From positions 124,001 to 188,000 of the forward strand of contig NZ_FOBF01000003.1 in NCBI RefSeq assembly GCF_900109355.1: a DNA stretch of 64,000 nucleotides, in the 5' to 3' direction. The notes beneath the pieces were generated by a model. That model was not told the origin of the DNA. It made no database searches and saw nothing but the letters and a program-made list of their open reading frames with translations. Below, piece by piece: positions 25,998-33,653 of this stretch; the stretch's first letter is position 1; the number at the start of each line of letters is the position of its first letter. The DNA is from Nonomuraea pusilla (GTDB taxonomy: Bacteria > Actinomycetota > Actinomycetes > Streptosporangiales > Streptosporangiaceae). The position numbers and the translations under genes were made by a program.

Positions 25998-27556
25998 ACG
26001 GCGAGACCGGTGTGCTCGACGACCGCGGCGGCACGGCCGCCGGGACCGCGGGCGACCTCGCCCGGCAGGCCGGCGACCTGGTGGCCGAGCTCATGGCCAA
26101 GCCGTGGGGACAGGTCTCCCCCTCGGTGTACGAGACGGGGCGGCTGGTCACGCTGGCCCCCTGGCTGGTGGGGCACCGTGAGCGGGTGGCGTACCTGCTG
26201 GCGCGCCAGCGCGCCGACGGCTCGTGGGGCGCCCCCGACGGGTACGCGCTGGTGCCGACGCTGAGCGCCACCGAGGCGCTGCTCGCGGCCGCGGCCCGTG
26301 GCGAGGGCGACACGGCGCGGCTGAGGCAGGCCGCGGAGGCGGGACTGCGGGCCCTGCGCCCCCTGCTGGAGCAGGCGTCGGAGCTGCCCGACACGCCCGC
26401 GATCGAGCTGATCGTGCCGTCGCTGGTGGCGCTCGTGAACGAGCACGGGCTCGGGGAGCCGCTGCCGCTGCCGGCCGGCATGGACACCACCAGGCTGGGC
26501 CTGGTGCGCAGGCTGCTGGAGTCGGGCGGCGAGCCGCCGCAGAAGCTGCTGCACGTCCTGGAGGTGGCGGGCGGCGGCACGGGCGCGGCGGCGGTGCGCC
26601 CGACTGCGATCGGCACGGTCGGTGCCTCGCCCGCGGCCACGGCCGCCTGGCTGGAGCGCCTGTGGCCGGGCGGCGCCGCCCCCGCGGACTCGGCCGACTC
26701 GGCCAGACGGCACCTGGAGGCGGTGGCGACGCGGTACGGCGGCCCGGTCCCGGTGGGCCTGCCGATCACGGTCTTCGAGCGCGGCTGGGTGCTGAGCTGG
26801 CTGGCCAGGGCCGGCGTGCCCGTGGACGTCCCGCCGGAGATGACGGCCGACCTGCGGGCCGCGATCGGCCCTCACGGGACGCCGGCCGGGGCGGGGCTGC
26901 CCGCGGACGCCGACACGACGAGCGTCGCGCTGTACGCGCTGGCCCTGCTCGGCATGCCGTGCGAGCCCGAGCCGCTGTCGGTGTTCGACACCGGCCGCCA
27001 CTTCTGCACCTGGCAGGGCGAGGACGGCCGCTCGGTCAGCGTGAACGCGCACGTCCTCGACGCCCTCGGCGCGTACGTCCGGGCCAGGCCCGCGGCACGG
27101 GAGGCGTACGGGCCGGTGATGGAGCGGGTGGCCGGGTGGCTGGCCGCGGGCCAGGGTCCGGACGGAAGTTGGAGCGACAGGTGGCACGCCTCCCCGTACT
27201 ACGCGACGCTGAGCTGCGCGCTGGCCCTGGGCGAGTTCGGCGGGCCCGGGTACGCCCCCGCGGTGCTGGCTGCGCGGGAGTGGGTTCTGACTACGCAGCG
27301 TGACGACGGCTCGTGGGGGCGTTGGACGGGGATGCCGGAGGAGACGGCGTACGCGGTGCAGACGCTGCTGCTCGGAGGCCCCACACCGGACAATCGACAC
27401 AAAGAAGCCGCACTTCGTGGAGCAGCTTTTCTCCGCCAAGTAGACGATTTTTCGGATTACCCTCCGTTATGGCATGACAAGGACCTTTACTCGCCGACAG
27501 CCATTGTGCGAGCCGCCGTCCTGGCCGCCCTGTACGTGACGGAGACCCGAATCTGA
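25994..27556 (+). CDS. Class II terpene cyclase, beta-gamma didomain, DxDTT variant; TTA codon
   Basis: A 520-aa cyclase of the class II diterpene/drimane type. QW-like repeats are ARQRADGSWGAPDG (near 70), QGPDGSWSDRW and QRDDGSWGRWTG. The catalytic acid motif is D305-A-D307-T-T rather than DxDD; the middle Asp should protonate the substrate. The product would keep its diphosphate and pass to the class I enzyme encoded just upstream. Length fits the short bacterial class II enzymes without the alpha domain. The last 50 codons are AT-richer, and codon 491 is TTA (27464-27466), so completion may depend on the rare Leu-tRNA. GTG start overlaps the upstream stop. Confidence 0.85.
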   Translation: MNGETGVLDDRGGTAAGTAGDLARQAGDLVAELMAKPWGQVSPSVYETGRLVTLAPWLVGHRERVAYLLARQRADGSWGAPDGYALVPTLSATEALLAAAARGEGDTARLRQAAEAGLRALRPLLEQASELPDTPAIELIVPSLVALVNEHGLGEPLPLPAGMDTTRLGLVRRLLESGGEPPQKLLHVLEVAGGGTGAAAVRPTAIGTVGASPAATAAWLERLWPGGAAPADSADSARRHLEAVATRYGGPVPVGLPITVFERGWVLSWLARAGVPVDVPPEMTADLRAAIGPHGTPAGAGLPADADTTSVALYALALLGMPCEPEPLSVFDTGRHFCTWQGEDGRSVSVNAHVLDALGAYVRARPAAREAYGPVMERVAGWLAAGQGPDGSWSDRWHASPYYATLSCALALGEFGGPGYAPAVLAAREWVLTTQRDDGSWGRWTGMPEETAYAVQTLLLGGPTPDNRHKEAALRGAAFLRQVDDFSDYPPLWHDKDLYSPTAIVRAAVLAALYVTETRI

Positions 27557-27725
27557 GAGGAATTTCACGGGATAGATCCGGACATAGCCCCCTAACAGTG
27601 CTCTGTTCTGTTGAGGGAGAAAAGTCCCGTTGCTAGGGTGTCGCAGGTGTCAGTTTCGCGGGACCCCCTTTTCTTTGACTTGACTTGGCGCCCTGACCGG
27701 GTCGCATTCTCTGTGGACGGGCTCG
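27557..27725 (+). promoter_or_regulatory. Intergenic region between class II cyclase and conservon
   Basis: This 169-bp region is AT-richer than its surroundings. It has TTGACTTGACTT near 27676, a plausible -35, with CATTCT about 18 nt further as a weak -10. The start of CvnA follows at 27726. No strong terminator separates the cyclase from the conservon, so read-through is possible. Confidence 0.4.
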
Positions 27726-30089
27726 ATGCGCTTCCGTAACGCCAGTGTCCGGGCGAAGGTCACGGCGCTCATCGTGTCACTCACCCTGCTGTGGGCCTTC
27801 GCCGCCTGGGTGACGCTGCGTGAGGGCGTCAACCTGCTGTGGGCCGCGACGGTCAACGCGGGCGTCGTCGATCCGAGCGAGCCGCTGCTGGTCGAGATCC
27901 AGCGCGAGCGCCGCCTGACGATGGTCCACCTCGGGGCGGGCTCCCGGGCGACGGACAAGACGCTGCGCGACCAGCGGGCCAGGACCGACGCCGCGAGCGG
28001 CGAGTTCGTCACCGCCAGCGAGGGCGGCACGCTGCAGCTCGCCGCCGACGACCTCCTGCTGCGGCGCGTGGCCGACGTCAGGACGCAGCTCGCCAGGCTC
28101 GCCGCGACGAGGAAGGCCGTCGACGCCGGCCAGAGCGACCTCACGGACGCCACCAAGGCCTACGACGCCGTCGTCGACTCCTTCTACCGCATGTACGACT
28201 CGGTGGCGGAGTTCGACGACAAGCAGGTCGCCAAGGACGGCCGCGCGCTGGCGCAGATGCACCACGCCCGCGAGTTCCTCGCCCGCGAGGACGCCATCAT
28301 GGCTGGCGTCTTCGCCAGGGGCGGCGGCTTCACCGAGGAGGACCACGCCCAGTTCGCGGAGACCGCGGGCGTCTTCCGCTTCATGCTGTCCGACGCCATG
28401 AGCAAGGTGCCCGACTCCGACCGGCCGGCGTTCGACGCGTGGGCCAGGAGCCAGCCGGTGCAGCGCCTGCAGGTCCTGGAGACACAGCTCATCAGGCACC
28501 AGGCCAACGGCGAGCCGCTGCCCGTCTCGGCGGAGGAGTGGCGCAGGACCTCCGAGACGACGCTCACCACCCTGCAGTCCACGACCCTGGAGGCCGGCGA
28601 CCGGCTGCTGGAGCGGATCGTGCCCGTCGCGATCGGCGTCATCGTCAGGCTCGTGCTCGCCGGCGGTCTCGGCCTGCTCGCCGTCATCGCCTCCATCGTG
28701 CTGTCGATCACCACGACCAGGCAGCTCCTCGCCCAGCTCAAGAAGCTGCGCGACGCCGCCCACGAGCTGTCCGACGAGCGGCTGCCCGGCGTGGTCGACC
28801 GCATCGGCCACGGCGAGGTGGTGGACGTCGAGAAGGAGGCCCCAGCGCTCGAGTTCGGCGACAACGAGATCGGCCAGGTGGGCGAGGCGTTCAACACCGT
28901 CCAGCGCACCGCCATCGCCGTCGCCGCCGAGCAGGCGGAGCTGCGCCGCAGCATCCGCGACATCCTGCTCAGCCTGGCGCGCAGGACCCAGGGCCTGGTG
29001 CACAGGCAGCTCACCGTGCTCGACGTGATGGAGCGGCGCGAGACCGACCCCGAGGAGCTGAAGGAGCTCTTCCGGCTCGACCACCTCGCCATCCGCATGC
29101 GCCGCAACGCGGAGAACCTCATCGTCCTGTCCGGCTCCTCCCCCGCCCGCACCTGGCGCCGCTCGGTGCCCATGGTGGACGTCGTGCGCGGCGCGCTGGC
29201 GGAGGTCGAGGACTACACCAGGGTCACGATCATGCCGATGGGCGACGTCGTGCTCGTCGGACGGGCCGTCGGTGACGTCATCCACCTGCTCGCCGAGCTC
29301 ATCGAGAACGCCGTCTCCTTCTCGCCGCCGTACACCAACGTGCAGGTGAGCGGGCAGCTCGTGGCCAACGGCTACGTCGTGGAGATCGAGGACCGCGGCC
29401 TCGGCATGAAGCCCGAGGACCTGGCCGAGGCCAACGCCCGCATCGCCGACCCGCCCGAGTTCCGCATCAGCGGCACCGCCAGGCTCGGCCTGTACGTGGT
29501 CAGCCGCCTGGCCGAGCGCCACGACATCCAGGTCGTGCTCAAGCCGTCGCCGTACGGCGGCACGACGGTCGTGGTGCTGCTGCCGCAGGAGCTCGTCGAG
29601 CTCCAGCCGGAGCAGCCGGACGAGGAGCCGGCGGGTCTGCCGCGCAGGCCCACGGCGGTCGCCACGGCGGCCCGCCCGCAGGTCGGGGAGAACGTCCGCC
29701 TGCTCAAGGTGGCGCAGCAGCGGCCCGCCCCGGCCCCGTCCGCCCCTCCCGCTCCCCCGACGCCCATGCCCGTGCCCATGCCCGCGCCAGCGCCGGTTCC
29801 CGGTCCCGTCGGCGCGCGCGAGCCCGAGCAGGAGCCCCCCGCCCAGCCGCGGCAGGACAGGCCCCCGGCGGAGTTCACGCCGCACGGCCTGCCGCTGCGC
29901 GTTCCCCAGGCCAACCTGGCGCCAGCCCTGCGTGACGAACCCGCCACGCAGCCCGAACCGGAGGAGGACGATGACGAGCGCTCGCCGGAGGAGATCCGCG
30001 CGATGATGGGATCCCTCCAGACAGGCACGCGACTGGGCCGGTCAGAAGCGGCCAGGCTCATGGACGAGCAGTCGGGAGGTGAGGCATGA
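27726..30089 (+). CDS. cvnA: Conservon CvnA: NIT-domain sensor-like histidine kinase
   Basis: A 787-aa membrane protein. TM1 is near residues 14-32. A long extracytoplasmic nitrate/nitrite-sensor-like helical domain runs to about 295. TM2 is near 300-330, followed by a HAMP segment (LKKLRDAAHELSDERLPGVV). The dimerisation helix is RLDHLAIRMRRNAENLIVLSG and the ATPase shows LIENAVSFSPPYTNV, DRGLGMK and ISGTARLGLYVVSRLAERH. The tail from 625 is Pro-rich. In conservons this kinase-like protein forms a membrane complex with CvnB-D, analogous to a G-protein-coupled receptor. It heads a four-gene overlapping operon right after the terpenoid genes. Confidence 0.92.
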   Translation: MRFRNASVRAKVTALIVSLTLLWAFAAWVTLREGVNLLWAATVNAGVVDPSEPLLVEIQRERRLTMVHLGAGSRATDKTLRDQRARTDAASGEFVTASEGGTLQLAADDLLLRRVADVRTQLARLAATRKAVDAGQSDLTDATKAYDAVVDSFYRMYDSVAEFDDKQVAKDGRALAQMHHAREFLAREDAIMAGVFARGGGFTEEDHAQFAETAGVFRFMLSDAMSKVPDSDRPAFDAWARSQPVQRLQVLETQLIRHQANGEPLPVSAEEWRRTSETTLTTLQSTTLEAGDRLLERIVPVAIGVIVRLVLAGGLGLLAVIASIVLSITTTRQLLAQLKKLRDAAHELSDERLPGVVDRIGHGEVVDVEKEAPALEFGDNEIGQVGEAFNTVQRTAIAVAAEQAELRRSIRDILLSLARRTQGLVHRQLTVLDVMERRETDPEELKELFRLDHLAIRMRRNAENLIVLSGSSPARTWRRSVPMVDVVRGALAEVEDYTRVTIMPMGDVVLVGRAVGDVIHLLAELIENAVSFSPPYTNVQVSGQLVANGYVVEIEDRGLGMKPEDLAEANARIADPPEFRISGTARLGLYVVSRLAERHDIQVVLKPSPYGGTTVVVLLPQELVELQPEQPDEEPAGLPRRPTAVATAARPQVGENVRLLKVAQQRPAPAPSAPPAPPTPMPVPMPAPAPVPGPVGAREPEQEPPAQPRQDRPPAEFTPHGLPLRVPQANLAPALRDEPATQPEPEEDDDERSPEEIRAMMGSLQTGTRLGRSEAARLMDEQSGGEA

Positions 30090-30502
30090 CCCCCACGTCG
30101 GGAACCGACCTGAACTGGCTGCTCGACGACCTGGTCGGCCGGATCCAGGAGGCGGAGCACGCGATCGTGCTGTCCTCCGACGGCCTGCTGATGGCCTCGT
30201 CCGCCGGCCTGCAGCGCACCGACGGCGAGCACCTGTCCGCCGTGGCGTCCGGGCTGCAGAGCCTGGCGAAGGGCGTGTCCGAGCACGTCGGCGGCGGCGC
30301 CGTCCGGCAGACGGTGGTGGAGTGGCGGTCGCAGTTCCTCATCGTCACCACCGCCGGGGAGCGCGCCTGCCTGGCCGTGCTGTGCGCGCAGAACGCCGAC
30401 ATCGGGCTCGTCGCGTACGAGATGGCGATGCTGGTGGCGCGCGTCGGCCAGTACCTCACCTCGGGCGCCAGGAACGCCGAGGCCGCCAGGAGCGAGCGGT
30501 GA
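30086..30502 (+). CDS. cvnB: Conservon CvnB: roadblock/LC7 domain protein
   Basis: A 138-aa roadblock/LC7 protein (LNWLLDDLVGRIQEAEHAIVLSSDGLLMASS split over two strands; C-terminal TSGARNAEAARSER). Such proteins act as GTPase-activating or adaptor partners of the small GTPase CvnD, as MglB does for MglA. The ATG overlaps the cvnA stop (ATGA). It is cytoplasmic with no membrane segment. Confidence 0.92.
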   Translation: MTPTSGTDLNWLLDDLVGRIQEAEHAIVLSSDGLLMASSAGLQRTDGEHLSAVASGLQSLAKGVSEHVGGGAVRQTVVEWRSQFLIVTTAGERACLAVLCAQNADIGLVAYEMAMLVARVGQYLTSGARNAEAARSER

Positions 30503-30873
30503 GGCCGGACGACCCCACCGACGAGCACTGGGTCGACCCGGAGATCATCCGGCCCTACGTCGTGACCCGCGGGCGGACCCAGCCCGCCCACGGCAAGTTC
30601 GACCTGATCTCCATGGCCGTCGCGGTGGGTCCGCCGCCGGGCCCCGACGCCGGGCTGGATCCCGAGCATCACCGGATCCTCCAGCTCTGCCGCGAACCCA
30701 AGTCCGTCGCCGAGATCGCCGCGCACCTGGACCTTCCCGCGGGCACGATCCGGGTGCTGCTCGGCGACCTGTTCGACCGCGAACTCGTCTCTGCCCAGGA
30801 ACCGCAATCCGAGGTGGACATGCACGACATGAAGATGTACAGGGCGGTGCTCGATGGTCTTCGCTCGCTCTGA
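30499..30873 (+). CDS. cvnC: Conservon CvnC: DUF742 protein
   Basis: A 124-aa DUF742 protein. Typical segments are RPYVVTRGRTQPAHGKFDLISM near the N-terminus and a winged-helix-like C-terminal half (KSVAEIAAHLDLPAGTIRVLL, GDLFDRELV). DUF742 is found almost only in conservons and its biochemical role is unknown; the helix-turn-helix may mediate protein rather than DNA contacts. The GTG overlaps the cvnB stop (GTGA), and cvnD starts 20 bp before its end. Confidence 0.9.
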   Translation: MRPDDPTDEHWVDPEIIRPYVVTRGRTQPAHGKFDLISMAVAVGPPPGPDAGLDPEHHRILQLCREPKSVAEIAAHLDLPAGTIRVLLGDLFDRELVSAQEPQSEVDMHDMKMYRAVLDGLRSL

Positions 30874-31441
30874 ACGCCCGCGCCTGCCGACGGCGATCAA
30901 GATCCTGGTCGCCGGCGGCTTCGGCGCGGGCAAGACCACGCTCGTGGGCGCGGTCTCCGAGACCCGGCCGCTGCGCACCGAGGAGGTCCTGACCGACCGC
31001 GGCATCGGCGTGGACGACCTCACCTCCGTCGAGGCCAAGCGCACCACGACCGTCGCCATGGACTTCGGCCGGATCACGCTCGGCACCGACTACGTCCTGT
31101 ACCTGTTCGGCACGCCCGGCCAGGAACGGTTCTGGTTCGTGTGGGACGAGCTGGCCGAGGGCGCCCTCGGCGCGGTCATCCTGGCCGACACGCGGCGCCT
31201 GGCCGACTGCTTCCCCTCGGTCGACTACTTCGAGCGGCGCGGCACGCCGTTCGTCGTCGCGGTCAACTGCTTCGAGGGCGCGACGACGTTCGAACTGGAC
31301 GAGGTACGCATGGCGCTCCAGCTCGACCCCTCCATCCCGATCGTCCTGTGCGACGCGCGGAGGCGCGACTCCAGCAGGGAGGTCCTCATCACCCTGGTCA
31401 AGCACTCGGCGCGGCTGCGCGCCGAACCCGTCGGCAGCTAG
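30854..31441 (+). CDS. cvnD: Conservon CvnD: Ras-like/MglA-type small GTPase
   Basis: A 195-aa GTP-binding protein. The P-loop is GGFGAGKTTLVG (about residues 21-32), switch II/G3 is LFGTPGQERFWFVWDE, and the base-recognition loop is atypical (VAVNCFEGATTF in place of NKxD), as usual in this family. It should cycle between GDP and GTP at the membrane with CvnA-C. It overlaps cvnC by 20 bp and ends at a strong bidirectional terminator. No conservon-associated P450 follows; the nearest P450 is the one in the terpenoid operon upstream. Confidence 0.92.
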   Translation: MVFARSERPRLPTAIKILVAGGFGAGKTTLVGAVSETRPLRTEEVLTDRGIGVDDLTSVEAKRTTTVAMDFGRITLGTDYVLYLFGTPGQERFWFVWDELAEGALGAVILADTRRLADCFPSVDYFERRGTPFVVAVNCFEGATTFELDEVRMALQLDPSIPIVLCDARRRDSSREVLITLVKHSARLRAEPVGS

Positions 31442-31455
31442 ACGGTGCCGCGGGC

Positions 31456-31496
31456 GGACGGGCCCGGCCTCCCCGTTCGGGGGGCCGGGCCCGTCC
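31456..31496. terminator. Strong bidirectional terminator hairpin (18-bp stem)
   Basis: The arms 31456-31473 and 31479-31496 form an 18-bp stem with a single U-G wobble and a 5-nt loop CGTTC. It lies between cvnD and the convergent symporter gene. No U-run follows on either side. Confidence 0.8.
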
Positions 31497-31511
31497 TGCG
31501 TGGGGCGGGCG

Positions 31512-33152
31512 TCAGTGCTCGGTGGCCTTCTCGGCGCCGACGCCGGTGAGGGAGCGCACCTCGATCTCGGCGTACTTGGCGGCGTTGTACTCCTTGCTGA
31601 GCACGGTCCCGAGCCAGCCGCACAGGAAGCCCAGCGGGATGGAGACGATGCCGGGGTTGCTGAGCGGGAACCAGTGGAAGTCCACGCCGTGGATGAGGGC
31701 CGTCACCGGCGTGCCGGCGGGCGGCGCCGGGGCGGACACCACCGGCGAGAAGATCACCAGCAGCAGCGCGGAGCCGAGGCCGCCGTAGATGGCCGCGACC
31801 GCGCCCGCGGTGTTGAACCGCTTCCAGAACAGGCTGTACAGGATCGCCGGCAGGTTGCCCGAGGCCGCGACGGCGAACGCCAGCGCCACGAGGAACGCCA
31901 CGTTCTGGCCCTGGGCGAGGATGCCGAGGCCGATCGCGACCGCGCCGATGACCAGGGCCGAGACCCTGGCCACCACGACCTCCTGCCGCTCGGTGGCCTG
32001 GCCGCGGCGGAAGACGTGGGCGTACAGGTCGTGGGCGAAGCTGGACGACGAGGCGAGGGTGAGGCCCGCCACCACGGCGAGGATCGTGGCGAACGCGACG
32101 GCGCCGATGAGCGCCAGCAGGATCGTGCCGCCGACCGAGCCGAAGATCTCCTCGCCCACCTTCTGCGCCAGCAGCGGCGCGGCCGTGTTGCCCGCCTTGT
32201 CGCCCTTGACGATGGCCTCCTTGCCGACGAGCGCGGCGGCGCCGAAGCCCAGCACCAGCGTCAGCAGGTAGAACACGCCGATGATGCCGATGCCCCAGAG
32301 CACGGACTTGCGGGCGTCCTTGGCGGTGGGGACGGTGTAGAAGCGGATGAGGATGTGCGGCAGGCCCGCCGTGCCGAGCACCAGCGCGAGACCCAGGCTG
32401 ATCAGGTCGATCTTCCCGGCCAGGCCCTGCGCCTCCGTGCCGTACTTCAGGCCCGGGATGAGGAAGTTGCCGGGGTTCGCCTTCGGGCCGCTGGTGGCGG
32501 CGGCCTGGCCGAGCAGCGACGACAGGTTGAAGCCGAACTTGCCGAGCACCAGCACGGTCACCAGGGCGGCGCCGCCCATGAGCAGCACGGCCTTGACGAT
32601 CTGCACCCAGGTGGTGCCCTTCATGCCGCCGAACACCACGTAGATGATCATCAGGGCGCCCACGCCGATGATCGTCCACATCTTGCCCGCCTCGCTGGTC
32701 ACGCCCAGCAGCAGGCCGACCAGCGCGCCCGCGCCGACCATCTGGGCCAGCAGGTAGAAGATGCTGACCACGATCGTCGAGACGCCCGCCGCGGTGCGCA
32801 CCGGCCGCGGGCTCATGCGGAACGCCAGCACGTCCGCCATGGTGAACTTGCCGGAGTTGCGCATCAGCTCGGCCACGAGGAGCAGCGCCACCAGCCACGC
32901 CACGAGGAAGCCGATGGAGTACAGGAACCCGTCGTAGCCCGACAGCGCGATGATGCCGGCGATGCCGAGGAACGAGGCGGCCGACATGTAGTCGCCGCCG
33001 ATCGCCAGGCCGTTCTGCACCCCGCTGAACGACCGGCCGCCCGCGTAGTAGTCGGCGGCGGTCTTGGTCTGGCGGCTCGCCCAGATCGTGATCGCCAGGG
33101 TGGCGGCCACGAAGGTGAGGAAGAGGATCATTCCCAGGGTCGTCGAGCTCAC
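31512..33152 (-). CDS. Sodium:solute symporter, cation/acetate-monocarboxylate type (ActP-like)
   Basis: A 546-aa SSS-family permease with about 13 transmembrane helices. Characteristic stretches are ADYYAGGRSFSGVQNGLAIG, GDYMSAASFLGIAG, GLPHILIRFYTVP and VALAFAVAASGNLPAILYSLFW, which match ActP/MctP-type acetate-pyruvate transporters. It sits in the membrane and imports small monocarboxylates with a cation. GTG 33152 overlaps the stop of the DUF485 gene (GTGA), a pairing conserved for actP with yjcH. The second, similar symporter lies upstream (33654-35141). Confidence 0.92.
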   Translation of the reverse strand: MSSTTLGMILFLTFVAATLAITIWASRQTKTAADYYAGGRSFSGVQNGLAIGGDYMSAASFLGIAGIIALSGYDGFLYSIGFLVAWLVALLLVAELMRNSGKFTMADVLAFRMSPRPVRTAAGVSTIVVSIFYLLAQMVGAGALVGLLLGVTSEAGKMWTIIGVGALMIIYVVFGGMKGTTWVQIVKAVLLMGGAALVTVLVLGKFGFNLSSLLGQAAATSGPKANPGNFLIPGLKYGTEAQGLAGKIDLISLGLALVLGTAGLPHILIRFYTVPTAKDARKSVLWGIGIIGVFYLLTLVLGFGAAALVGKEAIVKGDKAGNTAAPLLAQKVGEEIFGSVGGTILLALIGAVAFATILAVVAGLTLASSSSFAHDLYAHVFRRGQATERQEVVVARVSALVIGAVAIGLGILAQGQNVAFLVALAFAVAASGNLPAILYSLFWKRFNTAGAVAAIYGGLGSALLLVIFSPVVSAPAPPAGTPVTALIHGVDFHWFPLSNPGIVSIPLGFLCGWLGTVLSKEYNAAKYAEIEVRSLTGVGAEKATEH

Positions 33153-33478
33153 TGCGTCTTCTCCTCGACCTCGTGACGGAGCTTGTCGGCGATGGGGTCC
33201 AGCTTCCTCTCCGCGTGCCTCGCGTACGCCCACGCGATGAGGAAGGTGGACACGAACTGCAGCAACCCGAGGATCAGCCCGACGTTGATCTCCCCGAGCA
33301 GCTTGATGCCCATGAAGCCGCGCGCCCAGCCGGACAGCACGACGTAGAGCAGGTACCAGACGAGGAAGGCCACCGTCATGGGGAACGTCCAGCGGCGGAA
33401 GCGCCGCTTGAGCTCCTGGAACTCGGAGCTCGTCTGCATCTGCTCATAAACCGATGCGTCATGTTCTTTGGTCGTCAC
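33149..33478 (-). CDS. DUF485 membrane protein (YjcH-like), partner of the symporter
   Basis: A 109-aa protein with two transmembrane helices (about residues 33-53 and 66-90) and the DUF485 pattern RRFRRWTFPMTVAFLVWYLLY and LGLLQFVSTFLIAWAY. It is translationally coupled to the acetate-type symporter. The family is thought to help assemble or regulate its partner permease. The start region carries a Crp-like palindrome 12 nt upstream of the ATG. Confidence 0.9.
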   Translation of the reverse strand: MTTKEHDASVYEQMQTSSEFQELKRRFRRWTFPMTVAFLVWYLLYVVLSGWARGFMGIKLLGEINVGLILGLLQFVSTFLIAWAYARHAERKLDPIADKLRHEVEEKTQ

Positions 33479-33489
33479 GAGACCTCCAC

Positions 33490-33505
33490 TGTGATGCGGA
33501 TCACC
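33490..33505 (-). promoter_or_regulatory. Crp/GlxR-like site TGTGA-N6-TCACC at the DUF485-symporter start
   Basis: TGTGATGCGGATCACC matches the TGTGA-N6-TCACA consensus at 9 of 10 positions. On the reverse strand a TACGTT -10 (33509-33514) would place the transcription start inside this site, which predicts repression when occupied. Acetate uptake genes are Crp-family targets in other actinobacteria. Confidence 0.45.
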
Positions 33506-33653
33506 ATCAACGTAGGAGCGGAACGTACCCGCCGTGGAGGGGGCGGACGCCGTCGCTCGCCGAGCCGCTGGAGCGCGGCGGTCAGCTGGCCGGCCGCTGC
33601 GGTGAAAGGTCCCTTCAGCGCGACGAACGGTTCGCGCGTCCCGCCGGAGGCGG

